A DNA stretch of 64,000 nucleotides from an uncultured Eubacteriales bacterium (GTDB lineage: Bacteria > Bacillota > Clostridia > Peptostreptococcales > Anaerovoracaceae), in contig CACYYD010000001.1 in the NCBI GenBank assembly GCA_902778585.1, forward strand, positions 62,001 through 126,000. Reading direction: 5' to 3'. This document shows positions 52,638-60,175 of this stretch, piece after piece (position 1 is the stretch's first letter; each line of letters opens with the position of its first letter). Both the position numbers and the translations under genes were made by a program. Under the pieces are notes generated by a model that was not told the DNA's origin, did no database searches, and saw only the letters and a list, made by a program, of their open reading frames with translations.

Positions 52638-53483
52638 ATGAAAAAGAATCTTATTGCACTTGTTTTGGCGTTTGCCATGGTGTTCGCACTGGCAGCATGC
52701 GGCGGAGGAGAGTCTGAAGAAGCTGCGGAAAAAACGACCGTAAATGTATTTGCTGCGGCATCCCTCGGAGCCGTGATGAGCGAATTTGAGTCATCATACG
52801 AAGCCGATAATCCGGACGTCGATATAGTTATCAACGCGGACAGTTCCGGAGCTCTTCTGACTCAGATCCAGGAAGGTGCGCCTTGTGATGTGTTCTTCAG
52901 CGCTGCGCAGAAGCAGATGGATACTCTTGAAGAAGAGAGCATGGTAGTTGAGGGAACAAGGACCAACGTTGTAAACAACCAGCTGGTCGTCATCACTCAG
53001 CCTGACAGTGAAACAGCCGTTACCGGACTTGCGGATATCGCAAATGCAAAGAGCATCGCTCTGGCTGACGGAAGTGTACCTGTAGGCAAATATACAAGAC
53101 AGGCCATGATAAACCTCGGCCTTCTTGCCGAGGTGGAGGATCCTGCTGCGATCACAACAGCTGAGGTCTCTGAGCAGCTCGGCGGAGTGGAGATAAGCGA
53201 GCAGGGCAATGTAAGCAAGGTCCTCGCAGCTGTTGAAGAGGCATCCTGCGAAGTCGGGACCACATATCTTTCGGATACAGTCGGACATGAGGACAAGGTA
53301 AAGATCCTCGAGACAGTAGGATACGATGTGACAGGCAACATCATCTATCCTGTCGCCCAGATCACAAATCAGGACGCTGATGACGCAGAGACCGCTGCAG
53401 CTGCGGACTTCATAGCCTTCATCACAAACGATGAGGCAAAGGCTCTCTATCAGCAGTATGGATTCGATACAGACGTTGAATAG
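52638..53483 (+). CDS. modA: Molybdate ABC transporter substrate-binding lipoprotein
   Basis: Lipoprotein of 281 residues with lipobox LAAC (Cys21). The mature part shows VNVFAAASLGAVMSEF and NADSSGALLTQI, the ModA oxyanion site. The signature differs from TupA at 12523, so the cell appears to import molybdate and tungstate by separate systems. AAAGGAGAG lies upstream. It is the first gene of modABC. Confidence 0.94.
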   Translation: MKKNLIALVLAFAMVFALAACGGGESEEAAEKTTVNVFAAASLGAVMSEFESSYEADNPDVDIVINADSSGALLTQIQEGAPCDVFFSAAQKQMDTLEEESMVVEGTRTNVVNNQLVVITQPDSETAVTGLADIANAKSIALADGSVPVGKYTRQAMINLGLLAEVEDPAAITTAEVSEQLGGVEISEQGNVSKVLAAVEEASCEVGTTYLSDTVGHEDKVKILETVGYDVTGNIIYPVAQITNQDADDAETAAAADFIAFITNDEAKALYQQYGFDTDVE

Positions 53484-53506
53484 CCCGAAGGGCACGGAGC
53501 ACTAAA

Positions 53507-54211
53507 GTGGACAGCTTTATAGAACTGGCAAAAACACTGGACTGGAGTCCTCTGTGGATATCACTGAAGACCGGGGTCGTGGCGACAGTCATATCGTTCT
53601 TCCTCGGCCTTTGGGCTGCCCGCAAAGTGATCAAAAAAGATTACAGAACAAAGTCGGTGCTGGACGGCATACTCACACTTCCTATGGTGCTGCCGCCTAC
53701 AGTTGCCGGCTTCTTTTTGCTTTTGATATTCAGCCGCAGAAGGAGCTTCGGGATATTTCTGAATGACACCTTTGATATCCAGGTGGTCCACACCTGGCTG
53801 GGATGCATTCTGGCAGCAACGGTCATAGCGTTCCCTCTGATGTACAGGAACGCGAGGGCAGCGTTCGAACAGATAGACGCGAACCTAGTATATGCGGGCC
53901 GCACACTAGGAATGTCAGAACTCGAGATCTTCTGGCGCGTTGTTGTGCCTACTGCCGGACCGGGCATCGCCAGCGGGACCATACTCACATTCGCAAGAGC
54001 GATGGGCGAGTACGGCGCAACTTCGATGCTCGCGGGCAACATCCCGGGCAAGACGGGAACGGTGTCGCAGCGCATCGCCATGGTCATCCAGGACGGCGAT
54101 TATGCGACGGCAGGATTCTGGGTCGTCATAGTGCTTCTTATAGCTTTCCTGGCTGTATTCCTGATCAACCTGATCACGGGAAAGCACATGAAGAACATCC
54201 GCAAGTGGTAG
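53507..54211 (+). CDS. modB: Molybdate ABC transporter permease
   Basis: Membrane permease of 234 residues with the ModB pattern LDGILTLPMVLPPTVAGF and the ATPase contact loop GRTLGMSELEIFWRVVVP, GEYGATSMLAGNIPGKT. The start codon is GTG, 7 bases after GGAG. Confidence 0.94.
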   Translation: MDSFIELAKTLDWSPLWISLKTGVVATVISFFLGLWAARKVIKKDYRTKSVLDGILTLPMVLPPTVAGFFLLLIFSRRRSFGIFLNDTFDIQVVHTWLGCILAATVIAFPLMYRNARAAFEQIDANLVYAGRTLGMSELEIFWRVVVPTAGPGIASGTILTFARAMGEYGATSMLAGNIPGKTGTVSQRIAMVIQDGDYATAGFWVVIVLLIAFLAVFLINLITGKHMKNIRKW

Positions 54212-54252
54212 GAACGGCAAACTGAAAGGTCATCTTTATCAACTGATAATTT

Positions 54253-55308
54253 ATGAGTCAACTGTATGCAGACATACACAAGAGAATAGGAAACTTTGAG
54301 CTTGATGTCCTGATCGAAAGCGATGCCCGGCGCATCGGTATACTCGGCGCTTCGGGAAGCGGCAAGAGCATGACGCTCAAATGCATAGCGGGTATAGAGG
54401 ACGTGGACTCCGGCCGCATCGAAGCGGGCGGGCGGGTGCTCTTTGACTCAGCCTCAAAGACATGCCTTAAGCCGCAGAAACGAAACGTCGGATACATGTT
54501 TCAGAACTACGCCTTGTTCCCGACGATGACGGTACTCGGAAATGTCATGGCCGGTCTGAGAGGAAGAAAAGACGGGAACCGCAGCGCCGCTATGGACATG
54601 CTGAAGCGTTTCGGTATGGAGGGCTTCGAAAACAGACTCCCGGGAGAGCTTTCGGGCGGTCAGCAGCAGAGGGTCGCTCTTGCGCGCATCATGGTGACAG
54701 AGCCTGGTCTCATACTTCTGGATGAGCCGTATTCTGCGCTTGACGGTTATCTCAGGGACCGTATGCAGCTTGAGATGCTCGAGATGCTGGATGACTATAA
54801 GGGACAGGTGATCATGGTGTCTCACAGCCGCGATGAACTTTACCGCTTCAGCGAAGAGCTCTTTGTGCTTGACGGAGGAAAGATAATAAGGCACGGCGCC
54901 ACAAAGGACGTGTTCGCCGATCCGGGATGCATCGGGGCCGCCAGGCTTACCGGCTGCAAGAACTTTTCTGCTGTTGACATCAGCGATGAACATACCGCGC
55001 TGGCCCGTGACTGGGGCATCACTCTGAAAACGGAGCGTGTCATTCCTGCCGGGACTGAATATATAGGATACAGGGCTCACAGCCTTGAACCGGTATGGGG
55101 AGAAAGACAGGATAACTGCATAAAATTCGATCTTGTAAGATCCGATGATCTTCCTTTCGAAAAGAACCTGTACGTACAGTCAGGCGGTGAAGGTGAGGGG
55201 AGCATCATCTGCTGGTTCATCCAGAGAGATGCACAGAAAGATATCGGGAAAAAAGGGTATCCGGACTATCTGAAAATGACAGAAGAAAACATGCTGTTTC
55301 TGAAATAA
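54253..55308 (+). CDS. modC: Molybdate ABC transporter ATP-binding protein
   Basis: ATPase of 351 residues with Walker A (GASGSGKSM), signature (LSGGQQQRVALARI) and Walker B (LILLDEP), then a C-terminal TOBE-like extension (about 230-351) of the kind that senses oxyanions in ModC. The ribosome binding site is weak. The XdhC-type maturation gene follows 13 bases later, linking uptake to enzyme assembly. Confidence 0.93.
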   Translation: MSQLYADIHKRIGNFELDVLIESDARRIGILGASGSGKSMTLKCIAGIEDVDSGRIEAGGRVLFDSASKTCLKPQKRNVGYMFQNYALFPTMTVLGNVMAGLRGRKDGNRSAAMDMLKRFGMEGFENRLPGELSGGQQQRVALARIMVTEPGLILLDEPYSALDGYLRDRMQLEMLEMLDDYKGQVIMVSHSRDELYRFSEELFVLDGGKIIRHGATKDVFADPGCIGAARLTGCKNFSAVDISDEHTALARDWGITLKTERVIPAGTEYIGYRAHSLEPVWGERQDNCIKFDLVRSDDLPFEKNLYVQSGGEGEGSIICWFIQRDAQKDIGKKGYPDYLKMTEENMLFLK

Positions 55309-55321
55309 GGGGGCTGACATC

Positions 55322-56353
55322 ATGAAATTCTATGATGCTGTAGGCGAACTGAATACGAATACCAAAAATCGCATGTTTACCGTGTGCAAAGGACCTCATG
55401 CCGGTGAGAAGATGATCACATCCGCCGGGAAGACCGTCTGGTGCAGTGAGGAGAACGGCTTTTTCGCCGCGCAGGGTGCCTGTGCGGCTGAGCTCCCGAA
55501 CGGCTCGCTGTCTGAGGCGGGCGGCGAAGAAGTATTTGCGGAGCTTCTCGGGAATGAGACCCGCATAGTCATTTGCGGAGCCGGTCACGTTTCGATGCCG
55601 GTCATAAGCATAGCGAAGATGATGCGCTGCCACGTGACGGCCATAGACGACAGGGAGCAGTTCGTAAGGAATGCTCTTGATCACGGCGCAGATGAAGGCA
55701 TCTGCATGGGCTTTGAAGAAGCGCTGGCAGACATACCGGGAAGCAGTGACACTTATTTCATAATCGTGACGCGCGGCCACAAATACGATACAGAATGCCT
55801 CATGAGCATAGTGCAGAAGCCTCATGCATATATCGGCATGATAGGAAGCCGCCGCAAAGTCTCACTTGTGAGGGAGGCGCTTGCAGCTGCCGGTGTTGCG
55901 CAGGAAGTCATCGACTCGGTGCACATGCCTATAGGTCTGCGTATCGGAGCCGAGACGCCGGAAGAGATCGCCGTATCCATAATGGCAGAGATCATCGAAG
56001 TCAAGAACAAGGACAAAAGAAACTGCGGCTTCCCGCCTGAGGTGATGAAGGCGCTTCAGGCAGAGGGCAGGGACAGTGCCGTGCTCGCGACCATAATCTC
56101 TAAACAGGGATCCTCACCGAGGGGCGCAGGTACAAGGATGCTCGCCGGCCGTGACGGGATAATTGCCGGCACCATAGGCGGAGGACTCGCTGAGGCAAGG
56201 GCAGCGGCCCGGGCCTCTGAGATGCTGAAAGAACAAAACAAAAACAACGGGACAGCGCCCGTTGTCATGAAGATCGATATGGCAGGCAATGACATCGAAA
56301 ATTCCGATATGATATGCGGAGGCATGATCGAGGTCATGCTTGAGACAGTCTAA
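55322..56353 (+). CDS. XdhC/CoxI-family maturation factor with reversed domain order
   Basis: Protein of 343 residues. The Rossmann XdhC C-terminal-type domain (VICGAGHVSMPV, GMIGSRRKVSLV) comes first, and the CoxI-type domain (ATIISKQGSSPRGAGTRML, TIGGGLAEA, CGG) comes last, opposite to classical XdhC. XdhC proteins bind the mature molybdenum cofactor, promote its sulfuration and insert it into hydroxylases. Its position after modABC and near the hydroxylase genes fits that role. It is convergent with the YqeC-MocA gene with a 1-base gap. Confidence 0.88.
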   Translation: MKFYDAVGELNTNTKNRMFTVCKGPHAGEKMITSAGKTVWCSEENGFFAAQGACAAELPNGSLSEAGGEEVFAELLGNETRIVICGAGHVSMPVISIAKMMRCHVTAIDDREQFVRNALDHGADEGICMGFEEALADIPGSSDTYFIIVTRGHKYDTECLMSIVQKPHAYIGMIGSRRKVSLVREALAAAGVAQEVIDSVHMPIGLRIGAETPEEIAVSIMAEIIEVKNKDKRNCGFPPEVMKALQAEGRDSAVLATIISKQGSSPRGAGTRMLAGRDGIIAGTIGGGLAEARAAARASEMLKEQNKNNGTAPVVMKIDMAGNDIENSDMICGGMIEVMLETV

Positions 56354-56354
56354 A

Positions 56355-57602
56355 CTATACAGGTCTGTCGATGTCTGTAACTTCGGCCTCGCTTTCTGCC
56401 TCAACACAGAGAAGGGCATCCGCATGAGCGTCGGTTAGCTGCCTTCCGCCGGTATCACCGCTGAGGCTCATAAGCTCAGCTCTGTATTTTGAAGAGAATA
56501 TCTTGGGATTGTACATCTTCCCCTCAAATGCAAGGGAGACGATAGCTGCAGTCCCTTTTTTATATTCTTCCTTATACGCTTCAAGCATACGCTCCAGCGT
56601 AGCCGTGCTGAGCCATGGCTGGTCGCATACGCAGAACATGTAAGCATCCGCGTCGCCTGCGGCTTCGATTCCAAGCTGCATGCTGTGAGAGATGCCGAGG
56701 TCTGGACAGTCGTTCATCACGACATCGAAGTCCCCGGCCAGGCCGGCAACTTCTTCATACTGCGTGACCAATATCCTGCGCGGTACATCAAGAGGCCTTA
56801 CCGCATCCAGTACATGCGAAACCATCGGGAGTCCGTCGCCCGGATCATGCAGCAGTTTGTTGCTTCCGAAGCGCTTGCTGCTGCCGGCGGCTTCAAGTAT
56901 GACCGCGATCTTAAGATCATCTGCGGACTTAAGGGATCCCCAGGCGCTCTGTATGCCGAAAACGCCAAGTATCTGCTGCATCCTGTAAGCGCACGCGAGC
57001 CTGTCTATGTCGTCATCGACCTGATTCATGAAAACACGGAATTCTCCGCGTGCGTTTTTCTGGCCGCCTTCGCGCGATGAAAGCATGGCATGAAGCAGAT
57101 TGACATCGACGGTCTCACGTTTGAGCCTGTCCGGCAGATCGTCTGCGCGGTAAATGACATCGGCGGTGTTTCTGCCCAGGGCGGAAAGACCCGCGACACA
57201 GACGGTGAAGTCGCTGTATTCGGGAACGACCGGCTCCCATGGGGCAGGCCACTTGAGAGGCATGCCGCGGGATCCGTCCGCTTCGATCAATACGACATCG
57301 TACTCATCCCGGAGGCGCTCCAGCACTTCATCGCCGGGGCTCATAAGCTTGCCGGGCCTTTCAGGATCGTCTTTTGCTGTTATTGTGATGCCTTCATCAA
57401 GAGGCTCCGCGTGACGGAGCATGTGAGTCGTAGTTGTTATAGCTACTTTTTTTCCGGAGCGTGCAAGCTCCTTTGCCCAGGCAAAGATAAGCGAGGTCTT
57501 GCCGCCCGAACCGGTAACGCTGATGACAGCGTGCTCCGGCAGGGTGATCTGCAGCGCTTCGCTTATGCTTTCCTGTTTTCCTCTGAAATTACATAGTTCC
57601 AT
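56355..57602 (-). CDS. YqeC - MocA (molybdenum cofactor cytidylyltransferase-like) fusion
   Basis: Protein of 415 residues. Residues 1 to about 225 are a YqeC-family GTPase/ATPase-like domain (P-loop GSGGKTS at 31-37, EADGSRGMPLKWP), a marker of selenium-dependent molybdenum hydroxylase systems. Residues about 229-415 are a MocA/MobA-like nucleotidyltransferase (ILEAAGSSKRFGSNKLL, CDQPWLS), which attaches CMP to molybdopterin. Fusion of the two puts selenium-type maturation and cytidylation in one polypeptide. It is transcribed opposite to its neighbours from the gap shared with the xanthine permease. Confidence 0.9.
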   Translation of the reverse strand: MELCNFRGKQESISEALQITLPEHAVISVTGSGGKTSLIFAWAKELARSGKKVAITTTTHMLRHAEPLDEGITITAKDDPERPGKLMSPGDEVLERLRDEYDVVLIEADGSRGMPLKWPAPWEPVVPEYSDFTVCVAGLSALGRNTADVIYRADDLPDRLKRETVDVNLLHAMLSSREGGQKNARGEFRVFMNQVDDDIDRLACAYRMQQILGVFGIQSAWGSLKSADDLKIAVILEAAGSSKRFGSNKLLHDPGDGLPMVSHVLDAVRPLDVPRRILVTQYEEVAGLAGDFDVVMNDCPDLGISHSMQLGIEAAGDADAYMFCVCDQPWLSTATLERMLEAYKEEYKKGTAAIVSLAFEGKMYNPKIFSSKYRAELMSLSGDTGGRQLTDAHADALLCVEAESEAEVTDIDRPV

Positions 57603-57644
57603 ATAAAAGATTTTACAATTATGGCATTATTCGGTCAACAAGAC

Positions 57645-57650
57645 TATAAT
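57645..57650 (+). promoter_or_regulatory. Candidate -10 box for the purine permease gene
   Basis: Perfect TATAAT in the 104-base divergent gap between the YqeC-MocA gene and the permease gene; no convincing -35 box. A small palindrome CATCCGGATG lies in the leader at about 57679-57688. Confidence 0.35.
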
Positions 57651-57706
57651 GGTTTTAGGATTAAGGATACGGGACTTGCATCCGGATGGGTGAGAAGGAG
57701 GTATTC

Positions 57707-59173
57707 ATGAAAACCGGAAAGACAGAGAAAAAGAAAAAGGACACCAGCGTAAGCATCAGGAACGTCTACAGGCTTGAGGGCAGGGTGCCGCTCGACAAGG
57801 CGATACCTTTCGGACTCCAGCACGTGCTGGCGATGTTCGTTGCAAATGTAGCACCGCTCATCATCATCGCGTCGGTAGCCGTTTACGACGGACAGCCGTT
57901 CAGCGCGGTCGAGACGGCCAGACTGATACAGAACTGCATGCTTATCGCGGGACTGGGTACCATGGTACAGCTTTATCCTGTGTGGAAGGTAGGCTCGGGA
58001 CTTCCTATCGTTATGGGCCTCAGCTTCACATTCCTTGCTGCCGCAATGTCGGCTGCATCGAAGGATTACGGCATCATGGTAGGTGCCATAATCGTGGGCG
58101 GCTGCTTTGAAGGCATACTTGGACTGACTGCAAAATACTGGAGAAAGATCATTTCTCCGCTGCTGTCGTCATGTGTAGTTGTAGCGATAGGACTCAGCAT
58201 CCTGAACGTAGGAGTTTCATCGTTCGCGTCATCAGGGAAGTATCCTGTGGGCGCGTGGCAGAACCTGCTGGTGGCAACTCTGACACTGATCGCGGCATTG
58301 GTATTCCATATCAGAGTGAAGGGCGTCGCCAAGCAGATGTACGTACTCTTCGGACTGATCGTGGGCTACATCATCTCCATATTCTTCGGAATGGTGGACT
58401 TTGGCGCGATGGGGGACACCATCAAGGAGATGGGCGTATTCTCAGTACCTGAGCTCTTCGCGTTCAAGCCTAAATTCCAGGCCGGTGCGATAATATCGTT
58501 CTGCCTGGTGTTCATGGTATCGGCGGTAGAGACCATAGGAGATACCACCGCAGCTTGCACGGGCGGTCTGGGACGTGACATCACGGAAAAGGAGATCTCG
58601 GGATCTCTCTGCTGCGACGGATTCATGTCTGCGATATCGGGCGGAGTCTTCGGCTGCTCGCCAATAACATCATTCAGCCAGAACGTCGGTCTTATCGCGA
58701 TGACTCACGTAGTAAACAGATTCTGCATAATGTTCGGAGCCCTGGCAATGATACTCGGCGGACTGTTCCCGCCTATAGGAGCGTTCTTCACAACGCTGCC
58801 TGACTGCGTTCTCGGCGGCTGCACGGTCATCATGTTCGGTTCCATAATGATGGCGGGCATCAAGATGATGATCGACGCAGGACTTGATAACAGAAACACT
58901 CTTATAGCTGCTACATCTCTCTGCCTCGGAGTAGGCGTGACACAGGTGGATGGATTCTTTGATCATCTGCCGGCAATAATCGGAGAGATCTTCGCGGGCA
59001 ACATGGTAGCCGGTGTATTCGTGGTAGGACTCATAATGGAGCTTCTGCTTCCGAAGGATCCGGCCAAGTACGAGGCTTTCATGGACCAGATGGACGATAA
59101 GATCGATATGGCAGAACCTGATCCTGGACTGTTCTACGGAAGAACAGCGGACGAAGATCCTGAGCAGAAATAA
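57707..59173 (+). CDS. Uracil/xanthine permease (NCS2 family)
   Basis: Membrane permease of 488 residues with the NCS2 pattern (PFGLQHVLAMFVANVAPLI, VETIGDTTAAC, GGVFGCSPITSFSQNVG). Its setting next to molybdenum hydroxylase genes suggests xanthine, urate or another oxidised purine as substrate. The start at 57707 was chosen for AAGGAGG at good spacing. It ends in an acidic cytoplasmic tail. Confidence 0.93.
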   Translation: MKTGKTEKKKKDTSVSIRNVYRLEGRVPLDKAIPFGLQHVLAMFVANVAPLIIIASVAVYDGQPFSAVETARLIQNCMLIAGLGTMVQLYPVWKVGSGLPIVMGLSFTFLAAAMSAASKDYGIMVGAIIVGGCFEGILGLTAKYWRKIISPLLSSCVVVAIGLSILNVGVSSFASSGKYPVGAWQNLLVATLTLIAALVFHIRVKGVAKQMYVLFGLIVGYIISIFFGMVDFGAMGDTIKEMGVFSVPELFAFKPKFQAGAIISFCLVFMVSAVETIGDTTAACTGGLGRDITEKEISGSLCCDGFMSAISGGVFGCSPITSFSQNVGLIAMTHVVNRFCIMFGALAMILGGLFPPIGAFFTTLPDCVLGGCTVIMFGSIMMAGIKMMIDAGLDNRNTLIAATSLCLGVGVTQVDGFFDHLPAIIGEIFAGNMVAGVFVVGLIMELLLPKDPAKYEAFMDQMDDKIDMAEPDPGLFYGRTADEDPEQK

Positions 59174-59194
59174 GCAAAAATAAGAAAAATTACG

Positions 59195-59226
59195 GGCTGC
59201 AGAGGCTATTCTGCAGCCTGTTATTT
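59195..59226 (+). terminator. Terminator after the purine permease gene
   Basis: Stem GGCTGCAG / CTGCAGCC with loop AGGCTATT and a T-rich tail TGTTATTTT. Confidence 0.75.
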
Positions 59227-59265
59227 TAAAAACCAAAATAATTTTAGGTTTTTGGCCCGTTGTTC

Positions 59266-59294
59266 TTGTTTTGATACATTATTGATTCTATAAT
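59266..59294 (+). promoter_or_regulatory. Promoter of the MerR-type gene and hydroxylase operon
   Basis: TTGTTT (59266-59271), 17-base spacer, TATAAT (59289-59294). Start of transcription is predicted near 59301, about 30-40 bases before the coding start. Confidence 0.5.
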
Positions 59295-59331
59295 TGAGAT
59301 GGATAGGTATATCTCGTGACAGAAAAGTGAG

Positions 59332-60126
59332 ATGGACCAAATGAAAAAATACTATGACCGGACATGGAAAATAGGGGAGCTGGCGAAGATGTTCGACATC
59401 AACGTCCAGCTCTTGCGTCATTATGACAAAGAGGGGCTGCTTGTTCCGGGAATAAGAAATCCGGAGAACAAGTGGCGGACCTACAAGTACGATCAGATCT
59501 ATCCGCTCGCCATGATAAGACTGCTGCGTCAGCTGGACTGCTCACTGGATGACATAGGAGATTTCATGCACAGGCGGAGCCCGGATCTGACCGAAAAGTA
59601 CCTGAGGCGCCGGATGAAGACGATCAGAGCAAAGTATGAAAAGCTCCTGAAAATGGAGGCCGTGATGAACGACCGCTTCGCGATGGTGAACCGCGAAATG
59701 AAGTATGCGGCTTCAGACCAGATCTTCGAATATTCCGAAGAAGAGATCTATTACATCGAGATAGGCGGTATCGAGGATATCTTCGTAAATGAGCTGTTCT
59801 ACCTGTACCCGACTCTCGTCTTCTACACAGGCGATGATGTCAGGTTCGCAGTCTGGATACCTGCAGAAGAGACCGCATCATTCGACAAATACAGTGACAG
59901 GCTCCGCTGCCTGCCTATCGACGAGTATCTGGTAGGCTTCCACAAGGGACCGCATGAGAAGCTGCCCGAGACATTTGAACGCATACGGGAGGCGGCTCCG
60001 GGAATACTGGATGAAGGCTGCAGGATAGGGGACACGATGATATGCATAGACATCATCGACCAGTTCATAGAAGCAGACAGAAACAATTTCGTCACCAAGG
60101 TGATGACCAAGATATACAGAGATTGA
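59332..60126 (+). CDS. MerR-family transcriptional regulator with GyrI-like ligand domain
   Basis: Regulator of 264 residues. The N-terminal MerR helix-turn-helix (WKIGELAKMFDINVQLLRHYDKEGLL) is followed by a dimerisation helix (about 80-130) and a C-terminal GyrI/BmrR-like effector domain (about 140-264). An ATG at 59341 (MKKYY) is an alternative start. It is transcribed towards the hydroxylase genes and 50 bases before them, so it probably controls them in response to a purine or a related small molecule; the ligand is unknown. Confidence 0.87.
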   Translation: MDQMKKYYDRTWKIGELAKMFDINVQLLRHYDKEGLLVPGIRNPENKWRTYKYDQIYPLAMIRLLRQLDCSLDDIGDFMHRRSPDLTEKYLRRRMKTIRAKYEKLLKMEAVMNDRFAMVNREMKYAASDQIFEYSEEEIYYIEIGGIEDIFVNELFYLYPTLVFYTGDDVRFAVWIPAEETASFDKYSDRLRCLPIDEYLVGFHKGPHEKLPETFERIREAAPGILDEGCRIGDTMICIDIIDQFIEADRNNFVTKVMTKIYRD

Positions 60127-60175
60127 TATAACTGACAGCTAACTGTTACAGATAGAAAGGACAAGGAGGGCGAAC

